Assembly: GCA_025766275.1 (NCBI GenBank)
Contig: JAFKAC010000114.1
Span: forward strand, 1 to 64,000
Direction of reading: 5' to 3'
DNA from: Lactarius indigo
Lineage: Eukaryota; Basidiomycota; Agaricomycetes; Russulales; Russulaceae
DNA length: 64,000 bases
Part shown: positions 22,608-32,927 of the stretch, piece after piece
Position numbering within the stretch: position 1 is the first letter of the stretch
Layout of the letters: each line of letters opens with the position of its first letter
The notes under the pieces: model-generated
Told to the model about the DNA's origin: nothing
What the model saw: only the letters and a program-made list of their open reading frames with translations
The model's database searches: none
Translations under genes and position numbers: made by a program

Positions 22608-23454
22608 ATGGCAAACCTTGTGCGCTCTGCAAAACCAGGCAGTGACTGGAAGTACAGTGACTTGGATTCGTATAACATTCAGATTCGTAATGTTCACACC
22701 CAAGAATTCTTTGGTGTTCCCCATCTACCACCCCCCGCAGTCAACCCCATCATCCTCAATCATGTCAGCGCACCTGTTGGCTTACCCCTGCCAAAGGATG
22801 ATCGCCTTTTCTTTCGGTATCTACTTGCTGCTACCCGCGTTGACACGATTCACGAAGAGCTTATTCACGACTTTATGCGTCACCTCCTGAGTGGGCTTTT
22901 ACACCTCGATGAGATTGATCGCATAATGAATCAACGCGTGGACCTTCGTTTTGTCATGAGTGGGAAGCTGGTTTGTGCCGAGCCTGACTTTGCAGTGTGG
23001 TACTCAGAGCGCCCTATCCCGAGCCATATCCTTCTCGTTCAACAAGACAAGGTGAGTCTCTCACACTTACCACAGCTGAACACCGCTGATTCCTACAAAG
23101 GGGCCGCTGTCTCCAGGTCAAGCAGAGCCTCAGCTAGTGGCTGGGGCTCTTGGAGCATTTCACACCGACAATTCTTGCCGCATTGCAATGGGGTTCCCTT
23201 CATCACCTTCCAGAAGGTATTTTGGAATTATCATGGTTGGGGTTGCTCCACGTTTCTACAAGATCACTATTACACAAGCTCTTTGTGACGCGGTTAGGCT
23301 TGCCCAGTTTCCTGCTGAGGAAACCATTGTCCAGTGTTTCACCCCTCCTGTTGCAAACACGGCCAATTTTCTCACGCTGCATCAGGGCATGCTGCCACTT
23401 GATAACAGGCGTATCTGCTTCCAATGTTTTGAGGCATTGAGAACTCTGCTTTGA
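22608..23454 (+). CDS. Conserved Agaricomycete hypothetical protein
   Basis: Two exons, 22608-23051 and 23101-23454, separated by a 49-bp GT-AG intron, give 265 residues; the open frame that continues past 23051 is only intron read-through. It begins MANLVRSAKPGSDWKYSDLD and contains CAEPDFAVW, HILLVQQDK, EPQLVAGALGAF, YFGIIMVGVAPRFYKI and LDNRRICFQCFEAL. From memory, mushrooms carry many such proteins with a motif close to E-x-D then (V/L)QEDK. The spacing of CAEPD and LLVQQDK recalls the PD-(D/E)XK nuclease core, but here the glutamate before D-K is glutamine. That reading is inference only. Intact; sits alone between two broken membrane-gene copies. Confidence 0.75.
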
Positions 23455-23632
23455 TGTACTTAGTTTTGCGTACTTGTGGGATTGTTTTAATGTTATGCCT
23501 AGGTCTCGGATTTGTACGGAATGGCGGGTGCCAGTGGAGTTACAAGGCCATCCTAGCCTTATTGCCCATGTCTGACACCGCCACCGCATCTAACAATCTC
23601 GCACTCGAAGACACAGCCCTCTACTTTGTTAC

Positions 23633-24002
23633 ATACCAGGGAACAAGGACCGTGGCACCTCTAATTCTCTCAAGGCATCGTCATTGGGCTGGAGCGTGGG
23701 TCTGCGAGATAGGTGCGACATAATGATTCTACCGTCGTTGAGCTAACTGCTTCTGACCATTCACCTGGGCCAACCTTCGGAACATCAAAAAGCGATCAAG
23801 AAGGACACGGCGGTAATCAGTTGGTGTGTATGGATGCTACGCTACCCTGTTTGGCTACAGGCTGTTCAACATGACGACGGTATCCTCCATTGCGTCGCCG
23901 CAAACTGAAGGCCATCTTAACCTACATTGACCGATCAGCAGCATCGACGACTTTGGATTGGGTCGCAGCCTATTCGCAGGAATGTCAGTTGTAATTTTGT
24001 GA
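23633..24002 (+). pseudogene. Membrane protein array family, copy E (relic)
   Basis: Homologous to exons 1-2 of copies A and C (block AGCGATCAAGAAGGACACGG, GGCTACAGGCTGTTCAACAT, GACTTTGGATTGGGTCGCAG). As in copy B the start position reads ATA (23633-23635). The middle is rearranged, with an extra CCTATTCGCAGG piece, and nothing of exons 3-6 follows. The sequence then turns into the ankyrin promoter block. Confidence 0.68.
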
Positions 24003-24760
24003 GTAACCTTATACGCATGCGTCTCCTGCCCATGCTGTAATTCACACTCGTAAAGTACAGACTCGAATTGAGTTGTTTAACTTACGCACACAGCTCTGCG
24101 CGCTTCCAGGTTTAGGTTTGCTCTGGTTTCTGCATATTTTGTTGACGGAGTGAAGAAAGGTCGAGCGGGCAACCCTAGTTACGTCTCGATACGACAAATA
24201 ACTTTTTCGAAGATTCAATTGAAGTTCGCAACACAGGAGGTCCGTCCAAGGGTCCACCAAATAAACGCCACGATCCGCTGTCAAGAAAGGCAACAGAACC
24301 CACAAGCGGTGACTGTGTGCCACATAATCATGATGTCGCCCAACAAGTACTGGGCTTCCTAATATCGCCACACGGCGCTTGTGCGCGGACTCTGGCAGAT
24401 GAAAGAAGTTTTCAAGTGGTCTTCAGCCTCAACATCGACATTTTATGAACCACTCTCGAACGTGATGGACGCTCCAGAAATCGCCATGGAGAAAAGAGTC
24501 GAGTAAGTGACAAGGTGGTATCAACAATGCTCCGTCTCCTGGGAACGATACTCTCTAAACAGCCGGCTCTCATACTTTGTAAATATTATTTATGGTATAG
24601 GAAATATCGATATGGTCTTGAGTTTGGTGATAGAAGTGGGGGTTTGGGGGTGCAGCCCCCAACATGCTGAGGCAACCCGTGGCGGAGGCATGGTGCTGAG
24701 GCTTGTTAGTAAGTAAAATGCGAATCATTGATCAAACGGACGGAGAAACCCGAAGTCCCA
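24003..24760. other. Ankyrin promoter relic and chitinase 3' flank
   Basis: About 24010-24460 is homologous to the ankyrin gene promoter at 18420-18744 and carries one exon 1 stub (next entry). The remainder up to the chitinase stop codon has no gene. Confidence 0.55.
24461..24505 (+). pseudogene. Exon 1 stub of the ankyrin/DHHC family
   Basis: GTGATGGACGC at 24461 matches the start of exon 1 at 18742 and 15116. The frame (MDAPEIAMEKRVE) stops after 13 codons, and no ankyrin exon follows. Confidence 0.55.
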
Positions 24761-26388
24761 TTAGGCTGATTGCTCAACTGCTGAGATGATAGCATCAAGC
24801 AGGATGTCCTTCGAGTCACCGCCAGCCTCCCACAACGCAAACCCGGCGAGGCCCTCGTTTTTGATGTACTGGCCTTTGGCGGCTGTCCCAAAAGGGGCGG
24901 ATTAACGGACACCCTTCTAATAAGAATTGAAAATGCGGCGTACCAAATGAGGCGGTATTATCAAAGGATACCATCACCTCCGAAGTGGAGTTGTAGACGT
25001 AAGGCTGAGAGGAAAGAGCCGTCAGCAAATCAATGGATTGCGGCCAGGGTTTCATAGGGTACGCACCGTCTTGGTGCAATTATCAAATGCATACTTGATG
25101 CCGTTGGCAACGGTCCCGTCGCCCTTGAGGAATCCGGCAACGATTAAACCCCAGAAGTTGAAGACGCCACTGACAACGTTCGGATTGCCACACACATCAG
25201 CGCCTGGCGCAGTGTCGTCCCATTCGTCCCCCGCGGGTTGCTGAGATTTGTCGAATGGAGCATACAGTACGATATTACCCGACGCATCGAGGGCACTGCT
25301 TTGGCTGACATGGTAAGAGTGCCCGTACGATGCGACACCCAAGATAATCTGCTCGCGCGGAAAACCAGCGGTACTCCAAGCCTTGACGGCCAAAATAGCA
25401 GAGCCAGCCTGATCACTGGAAGGGGCACAAGAGTCGTCCAATGGGGCGTTGGGCCCAACGCTGTTGGACCAAGCGCCCCAAACATCATAGTTCATAACCT
25501 CTGTACAATGTTACCGGTCAAACAAGCTCAAATGGAAAGGTGAGGAATAGCAAACCGATGTAGTTGAGGACCTTCGCAAACTCGGAGACGTCCGACATGG
25601 GGTTACCGTCAGAGCCAACAAATGGTGTGAGGGACACTGCAGCCGAGATGATCAAGTTATGTGCGCCGTCTTGGCGGCGAAGTGTTTGCAAGAAGGAGAG
25701 GAAATTGGCGCTATCATCCGCAGATATGGTGTTGCAACCGATTCCTTGCTTATCAGGGAATTCCCAGCTTCAGAACAGGTGGATAAAATCAGATCTCGAA
25801 ACATTGAAACAGATCAAGATAAACGCACTCGAATTCGACCCCGTCTAGATTGTACGTTGAAACTAAGTTCATGACTGCTTGAGCGAAGGCCGTCCGGTTC
25901 GCATCTGTGGCTACAGCAGAAGAAAAGTACTGCGAGCCAGTCCAACCTCCGATAGATATGATGGGATGGACGTGCTAGGATATTGTGAGGGACGGGGGTG
26001 GAAGAATACGGAATGACATACTTTATCATGGGCAACCTGCACAAACTGGGGCAGCAACTCTTTATCAGAATCTGAAAGACCAATAACGTTGACGTCTGGG
26101 GTTGTCAACCTGTGGAAGGATAAATGAAGTCTCAGATAATGTGTTTTTTCACAGCACTCACGCGAAGGCGTAGATGACGTTGGTATATTTAGACCAACTG
26201 ACATCTTGCAAGGTAAAATTGCTACTATGCCATGAAGCATACCATGTTGCGGCCACGGGTTTTGAGTGACCGCCTGACACGGCGGACAAGCGGTGTGAGA
26301 GAGAACGGTGGCTTGGGGTGACCATACTGCAGGTCGGAACAACCCAAAGCAGCTGGGCGAGCAGAAAAAAGTCGAACCGAGAGAACAT
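24761..26388 (-). CDS. Secreted chitinase, glycoside hydrolase family 18
   Basis: Seven exons on the minus strand (26388-26162, 26109-26022, 25974-25829, 25767-25556, 25500-25067, 25004-24944, 24882-24761) give 429 residues. The enzyme hydrolyses beta-1,4-N-acetylglucosamine polymers outside the cell or in the wall. The start at 26388 was preferred to an upstream in-frame ATG at 26439 because it begins a good signal peptide (MFSRFDFFLLAQLLWVVPTCS). Diagnostic motifs are SIGGW (residues 112-116), the catalytic DGVEFDWE with the proton donor Glu156, EVMNYDVWGAW and GLAGFALWEAGGD. No carbohydrate-binding module and no GPI or Ser/Thr linker tail is present. The intron inside the catalytic motif ends AAG. 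All key residues are present, so it should be active. It is flanked by decayed array copies but is itself intact. Confidence 0.93.
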
Positions 26389-26976
26389 TGCCGTGGGTAT
26401 AGGGGAGGTGGAACGGTGAAGTTTTGTTTTGCCACGCAACTAGGCTTTATGTACCAAGTGACAAGTCTCCATGTGGCGTAAAGAAAAACTAAGGGGTGGT
26501 ACCAGGACTTTAAAAGCCAATTAGAGTACGCGGCTTGGTACGCGGAGCAACATCCGACAACAAAAAACGGCGATCTCCTGTTTCCGAGATTGTGTCAAAG
26601 AAGTCAGCATATAGAGACCGTGACGTTGACCGGGTCTTGTGAGACTACGAGTTAGTGTACACTGCCAGTTGTCACTGGACCCTCTGACGGGAGTTTTGAC
26701 GGCCCGCACTAAGTTAGCCGCGTGTCAACCTAATTTAGGTGCCCTTACCATATCGATCCAGTGTTGGATGTCATTATTTTGCCATTATTGGGCAAGCCCC
26801 GTCTGAGGGATCACTGGCAGGTTTATGACATCCAAGCGGTGATATCTGGGCCCAGTTCCAGTGTTGGGCTCAGGGTCTGGGTGGGACCGAGCGGGGTGCT
26901 GAGCAGGGGTCTTTCATGGGCTGGGCGGCCGTGGTGCCTCATATTGGTCAGTATGTTCTCAATCTTGTTAACGTCG
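26389..26976. other. Chitinase upstream region
   Basis: No gene seen. A small 11-bp inverted repeat (TTGGATGTCAT at 26763 and ATGACATCCAA at 26825) could form a hairpin. Its role is unknown. Confidence 0.5.
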
Positions 26977-27269
26977 TTACAGCGGTTTTCATAACGATAG
27001 ATACCTTCCATTTTGGATACACAGGCGGACTCCCAAAACCCCAGAGCGGGGTTCATACTTAAGTCGAGGGAAAACTCTTCGGAAATTGGGTTATCATGCA
27101 GTATTGGGGTTATGGAATCAGTTGTCAGCTTTTGCTGGCGTCGCAACAGATTTACTTTTTAATTAATATAATTATTTTTATAGTAAGAAAACTCGGCACG
27201 GTTGCCGAGGAACCCCACTGTGTGTGAAAATTTGTCGCAAGGTATCTATCGTTATGAAAACCGCTGTAA
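26977..27269. mobile_element. MITE with 29-bp perfect terminal inverted repeats
   Basis: TTACAGCGGTTTTCATAACG... at 26977-27005 is the exact reverse complement of 27241-27269 over 29 bp. The 293-bp unit has no coding capacity and an AT-rich interior. The ends can be read as TA-CAGCGG...CCGCTG-TA, which fits a TA target duplication as made by Tc1/mariner/pogo-type transposases. The related flank of membrane gene A (15460-15475, TTGCTGTAAAATTGAGC) shows similar sequence to the right border without an element. Confidence 0.75.
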
Positions 27270-27700
27270 AATTACTGAGCGTCTTGATGAGCGCGGATTG
27301 AGGCACATATCTGACGTAATCCAAAATTCGTAGGCGCTCACGCTTGTCATGTGTGCCTGAGACTGACTCGCTGTACACAAACCCACTGTAGTGACTCTAT
27401 GCTCGGTGGAACAGAACATATCCTTCGAAGCATAACGCACGCAACTCAATGAGCCCCTCTGTCGGAACGAGTTTTCAAGAGTTCCCAACTCCGATTAGGT
27501 CCCACTATCGGCGGGTTCTACTTCGAATCTTTGGTCCATTCGCCACATCCTCGTATTGCACAAGAAAAAGATGGTTATCATAGCCGAAACGGTGCCAGTA
27601 GAACTATAAAGCTATGCCCCCATTCCCAGCAATGCTACCGCGGCACCAACAAACTCGCACTCGAAGACACAGGCCCTTTCAGCGAATCGGATTTTTTTAG

Positions 27701-28765
27701 ATGCCAGGGAACGAGGATTGCTCTTCAGAACCAGCTTCCCGAGGAGTATCATCATCGGATCGGTGCGTGGGTTTAGTCGCGAGGTAGGTGCTACATGATG
27801 ATTCTACTGCTGGTGGAGCTGATTATCTCCTTCGGAACGTCAAAAGCGACCAAGAAGGATATGGCGATGACCTTTCGGCGGACGTGGACGCTGCACCACC
27901 CCCACTCGGGGTCAATCTGACGGGTTACAGGCTTCTCAACATGGCGACAGTATTCTCCTTTGGTATCACAAAGGGCATCCTAACCTACATGGGCCAATCA
28001 ACCGCACCGACGACATTGGATTGGGTCGGAGGAGCGCTGCTGGCAGTTGCGTGAGTCAATTTTGTCTTTCACTCGCGGTGACCAGAGGCACTTTCTGAGA
28101 TTTCGACGACGTAAAGTCTATACTGGATCGGCCTTTACGAACAAGAAAACGCAAAGAAGTGGGGATGGTTTTTCCAAGTTGATTTAGCGCCCGGGATCGG
28201 TTATTGCGCAAAGCGTGTCGTTGGAGGGGGTAAGCACACTCACATCTCGCTGGCCATGCTGCGCTAATATTGACGCGAACGAACGAACGGACATACAGTC
28301 ATGGGAATACTATTCTCCCTCCGCGGTACGCTTGCCATCACCTCGCTCAGTAGCTTGCCCGTGTTTCTACTTGCCCACTTTGTCTCCCATGTCCCTGTTG
28401 ACGCTTGGTTGGGGGTTTACGTCGGCTTCACTATCTGTGCACAATTTCTCTGGCATCGGGTCGGTGCACTTGTATGCGTAAATGCTTCTAACGTTGACGA
28501 ACTTGATCTGTTCCCGTAGACTCGACGAGTTCGAGCACGGGTCTGGGGGTGGCAGCGTGCCATGAACTTTGTGGATGACTACGGGCCTGGTGCACCTCTT
28601 GCGGAGCAACATGGTGGGCACGGACTCCTCACTTTACTTTCTCGGCGCAATCTCTAACTATTTCGTTTAGAGTGGTTCGGTGCGATGGGAGCGATAGTGG
28701 GGTTCTTCTATGGGACCGCCCTTGTTTGGTCGCCGCTCGCCGTGGCTTACTTATACCTTACGTAG
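27701..28765 (+). CDS. Multi-pass membrane protein, array family copy C
   Basis: Six exons (27701-27783, 27847-28050, 28117-28229, 28299-28471, 28520-28613, 28671-28765) encode 253 residues, with the same exon plan as copies A and D. It begins MPGNEDCSSEPASRG and continues with YGDDLSADVDAAPPPLGVNL. Membrane segments include RLLNMATVFSFGITKGIL, LDWVGGALLAVALYWIGLYE, LPVFLLAHFVSHVPVDAWLG, GVYVGFTICAQFLW and AMGAIVGFFYGTALVWSPLA. The protein ends ten residues after this segment (VAYLYLT, stop). Strongly conserved places across copies are WFFQVDLAP, YCAKRVVGG and DYGPGAPLAE. Intact in all exons and donors, but no function is known. Confidence 0.75.
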
Positions 28766-29330
28766 GACCCGTCATGAAATCCTCTTATATCACGGATTGG
28801 TAGAACGCGGCATTGTACATGAGTTATGATAGACACATAACCCGTCTCGGGAGTTTGGCTTAATGACAGGTGATAAGTCGTCTGGCACCAGAATAGGTAC
28901 TATTTTCTCTTTCCCTTCAAGTTCTAGGCGAGCCCTCGACGCAAGACGCAAGCTCGACGCACTTTGTTGGTGACTCGAACAACATCGTCCCTCACACTAC
29001 GTTCTTAACTTAGCTGCGTTGTAAATGTTCCAACTCTTGGTCATTCCGGACCCCACTGGTCATCGCGTGGTGAGCGAGATTGTGATCATGCCAGTGAATA
29101 TGGTGGTACATTATTACCATAATTCCACAAATAGTTCCAACTTACTAAATAACATCGCCCATCGTTGAAATTACACCACATCGATAATCTCCCTTGCGAC
29201 ATTGAGCGCTCGTCGGGACAGTATGGCTGGACGGCTTGGTATTGGTGGTTGGGACTCATTATATGGAAGCATACCCTAATCCTGATACCCACATCACATC
29301 GGGTGTTTAAAGATAATCGGCAGAGAAGAG
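28766..29330. other. No gene recognised
   Basis: 565 bp between membrane gene C and the ankyrin relic; only short frames. Confidence 0.5.
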
Positions 29331-30876
29331 AATTGGATGAAGATGACATCACGGCGCTGCACAAGCTGGGTTGCAATAAGAGCCGGGGCGTGCAGGTACC
29401 ATATCGACCATGGCGTGGACATCAACGCGGTCACTCACAAGCTCCTCTCCACGCCTCACCTGCAGGCCACCCTCCAAAACCTACCCAACGTCGTCCACCC
29501 GCTCACCTGGCGCAGCACAGACCGCATTGAGGAGACACGCAAGGCTACAGCAGCCTCCACGCCGCCACTCACTAGTCATCCCACTTGTCCCCGCTACTCA
29601 TGCTCTACCAGTACCAGGTGTCTCCGGGTGAGCACATCTACAAGTGCCACACGGCATTGGACTAGGCCCACGACGAGGTCTCGATGTGGGTGTCCCTCTG
29701 ATGCGGCGGATCGTGATGGACGCACACCACTGAACTGGGAGGCAGGACTGGCAGGAACGTGGAGTTTGGCTAGCTCTTTGCAGTGGGAGCGGAGATTTGA
29801 ACAAGAGACAGGGAGAGATGCATGGTGCAAGACGTAGCGGGAGAATTCCAGAATCCGGATGCATGGGACTTGGATGAGGCGCTTACAGGAAGCTTGCAGA
29901 GATGGAGCTCGAGGACAATGGGACAACGGTCTGCAGACCGCTTCAAAGTACCCCCAGGCGTTCTTTGCTTCCAGGTGTGGCTTGCTTATGCTGGTTGATT
30001 GCAATGCACCTGCAGCTCCATGTGAAGGACATTGTCTTCTCAGTTCCAAGTTTTTCACGATCATGAGGTATTTCCGTGGCAGTGGTACACAAACACTGGC
30101 ATGGTCCTTGCGCCAGCTGCACTTGATGCCACGCAACTAGTTCGTACTGCCTACTTTCTGCAATTTTGGTGACCCCCACTTTCTCTCCACTGTCAGGTGG
30201 TGCTGCTTGAATCTCTCCAATGGCGCCCCGTTGGTGATAGGACCTACTTGAACTCATACTTTCTTGGGATCACATTTGGGTCTGGGTTACGGATAGCATA
30301 CACATGGGCCACCTGACTCCGATGTGGTGCACTCTAAGCACCCTTGTGCAGTCTCATTTTGACTCACTTGAGCGCTAGATTAAGTGCTCACGACATGCGT
30401 GCTTTATTCAACTCTTGTTCAGTCTCTGCGTGGTTGCACTCGTTATAATTATAGTTTATGACTATGGAACAATTGTCTTGCCAATGAAATATGAGGTTGG
30501 TAGGTGGGATCATCGCCCTCAAGCAAAGATTTCGGCGTCGAAACAAGTTCTCATAGATCATCAAAGACTGCATTCAAGTTTGATGCAAACACTGGCAGTT
30601 TAAAACTTGTGACTATCTTGAAAGGCTGGATTGCCTGTGAGCATCGCCAAACCAAGACTTCCTTTTACAATCATAGGCACTGTCGCATTGAGTGGCACCC
30701 CTCCTCCTAAGTACTCCTGCGTTCTTCACAATGTTTGTAGGCTTGTTTCATAAGACATATTTCTCACTTTTAGTCACTGCCTGGTCATCTCTGCAATTGA
30801 TGTGGAGCGGAATGATTGCTGGAAACTATGGAGATGCAGCATGGAGGGATGCAGGTGTAAAACCAGGAGTTTTCTG
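29331..30876 (+). pseudogene. Ankyrin/DHHC-family gene, second copy (pseudogene)
   Basis: Collinear with the gene at 18745. It has ankyrin DNA from DEDDITALH (29331), a degraded repeat region with several frameshifts and stops, the TM exons (LHVKDIVFS near 30015; GTIVLPMKYE with DPG changed to DYG near 30466) and the last exon (TAWSSLQLMWSGMIAGNYGD, 30776-30840). The cysteine-rich CVRC and CSRCNKC exons and the DHHC site are missing altogether between about 30600 and 30690. Exon 1 was not found. It cannot be translated as a whole. Confidence 0.8.
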
Positions 30877-31234
30877 AGACTGTCGTGGGCTTTACCACAT
30901 AGATGAGCGGTCCCGTACCTTTCCTAATTTCTCCGACATGTCCTTCCTACAGTATAACAAACAGGTATATATGACCGACCCAGTTGTACGTTCCGGGTCT
31001 GGGAAGAGAAATGCTACCAGTTTGCGGATTGATTCAGGTCACGTGACGACTATCGGCCCGAGTTCTGCTTTGGACCAGGGACATCGCCGCCCTGTAGTTG
31101 TGTACACAGGAATAAGATGATTCGGCGCAACCCCATACTAGCCAAAACGGTGCCACTGGCCCTATTAACAATACACAACAACTCGCAGCTAACGAAATCG
31201 CCCTTAAAGTCAAAAGCTCCTTCAGTAAATTTAG
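30877..31234. other. Upstream flank of membrane gene D
   Basis: No gene; contains the family upstream block AACTCGCAGCTAACGAAATCG near 31170, comparable to 15795 ahead of copy A. Confidence 0.5.
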
Positions 31235-32457
31235 ATGGCAGGGAACGGCTCTGTCTTCTCTAAACTAGTTTCCCTAAAGGCATTGTTGCGGGATCAGTGC
31301 GTGCGCTTAGCTGAGAGGTAGGTGCTGCACCATAAGTAAACTGCCTGTGGAGCTGATTATTCTTCGAGATGTCTAAAAAGCGACCAAGAAGGACTCGGTG
31401 ACGATCGCTCGGTGGACAAGGGTGCTGTGCCACCTCCACTTGGGGCCAAACTCACGACCTACAGGCTGCTCAATGTTACGATAATATTCTCCTTTGGCAT
31501 CGCAAAGGCCATCCTAACCTACAAGGGCCAATCCACTGGACCGACGACATTGGATTGGGTTGGAGGAGCGCTGCTGGGAGTTTTGTGAGTCAATCTTGAC
31601 CATTCTCGTGATAGCTAGAGGCACATTACTGAGATTCCGACGACATTAAGTCTATATTGGATTGGCCTTTACGAACAACGAAACGCAGAGGAGTGGGAAT
31701 GGTTCTTCGAAGTTGATCTGGCGCCAGGGGTCGGTTACTGCGCAAAGCGTGTCGTTGGAGGGGGTAAGCACACTCACGTCTTGCTAGCCGTATGGTGCTT
31801 GTATTGACGCGAGCGAACAAACATACAGTCATGGGAGTGCCGTTCTGCCTCTCTGGGGCGTTCACCGCCGCCTCGCTGAGCAACTCCGTTGTGATCCCGC
31901 TTGAGCACTCCTTCCCGCAAGTCCCTATTGGCGTCTGGTTTGGGGTTGTCATCGGCTTCTACGTTTTTGCGTACAGTCTCTCGCGCTTGGTCTACGTACT
32001 CGTATGTATAGTTACTTCTCAAGTTGGCGGACTTAACCTACTTTCGTAGACCCCACGAATGCGAACACAAGCCTGGGGCTGGCAATTTTCGGAGAAATTT
32101 ATGGGCGAGTACGGACCTGGTGTACCGCTTGTGAAACGATACGGTGAGCACGAACCCTTCACTTTGTTTGCCCCGCCCGATCTTTAACTATCTCGTTTAG
32201 TGTGGTTCGGTGTGGTGGGAACGATAGTAGGGTTCCTCTGTGGGATCGCTCTTGTCTTCTCGCCGGTCGCCGTGGTTTCGTTTTACATTCTTCCTAGGCT
32301 TCCTGCGGTGGACCCAGACCGTTGCTCGGACCTGTTTAGTGGCCTCCGTGGCGCAGCTAATGAGATTTGTCACGATAAGCAAGCTTGCATCGTCACCCTC
32401 CTTATAGTAGAAAACATGATGCCACTATTTCGCGAGTGTATGGACCACACTACGTGA
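31235..32457 (+). CDS. Multi-pass membrane protein, array family copy D (long C-terminus)
   Basis: Six exons (31235-31317, 31381-31584, 31651-31763, 31829-32001, 32050-32143, 32201-32457) give 307 residues, in the same phases as copies A and C. It starts MAGNGSVFSKLVSLKALLRD. Membrane parts include TIIFSFGIAKAIL, TLDWVGGALLGVLLYWIGLY, FGVVIGFYVFAYSLSRLVYV and GVVGTIVGFLCGIALVFSPV. Unlike the other copies it reads on for about 45 residues after the last membrane segment (LPRLPAVDPDRCSDLF, DKQACIVTLLIVENMMPLF) because the stop used in copy C is not present. The extension has no counterpart I recognise and may be noise. The gene is otherwise intact. Confidence 0.7.
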
Positions 32458-32927
32458 TTCGGTTTGCGACGACCGAGTCGTCTAGGGTGCAATGGATTCC
32501 TAACAGTTACTTTTGTACGCTTGCCCTTAGATTTTGAACACAGTTCTCTTTCGGAGCTTTTACTTGGGGATTGAGACGGGGTTATTGTGTGTGTCAGTCA
32601 TAATCCCGCGGGCACTAAGTGCCACCAATGGCTGTGGTGGGGGGTAGTTGCAGTACATGGGAGTCAGTTAGTGGGGCGACTTATCGCCTTTGATTCATTG
32701 TGTGTGAATCTCAGACCTGGGAAGAGTTTGCACAGTAAGGAGCGAGTCGCTAGCCTCTAGGGTACGTAATTTACAGTGAATGGTGAACCCATTATAGTCT
32801 GTACAAGTGTACTACAATTGAACGCGCGACAACCCCTAGTACCACCGTACTGTAATCAACACTCGATCAGGTTTTATTTCTTGTTAATAAATAACGGGTA
32901 AAGACTGATTCACGCTAGGTCTATAAC
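32458..32927. other. Intergenic, convergent gene ends
   Basis: 470 bp between two tail-to-tail genes; nothing recognised. Confidence 0.55.

Noticed and set aside
26721..26840. Inverted repeat TTGGATGTCAT as an attachment site or second MITE
   Set aside because: Only 11 bp, no flanking duplication, no further structure.
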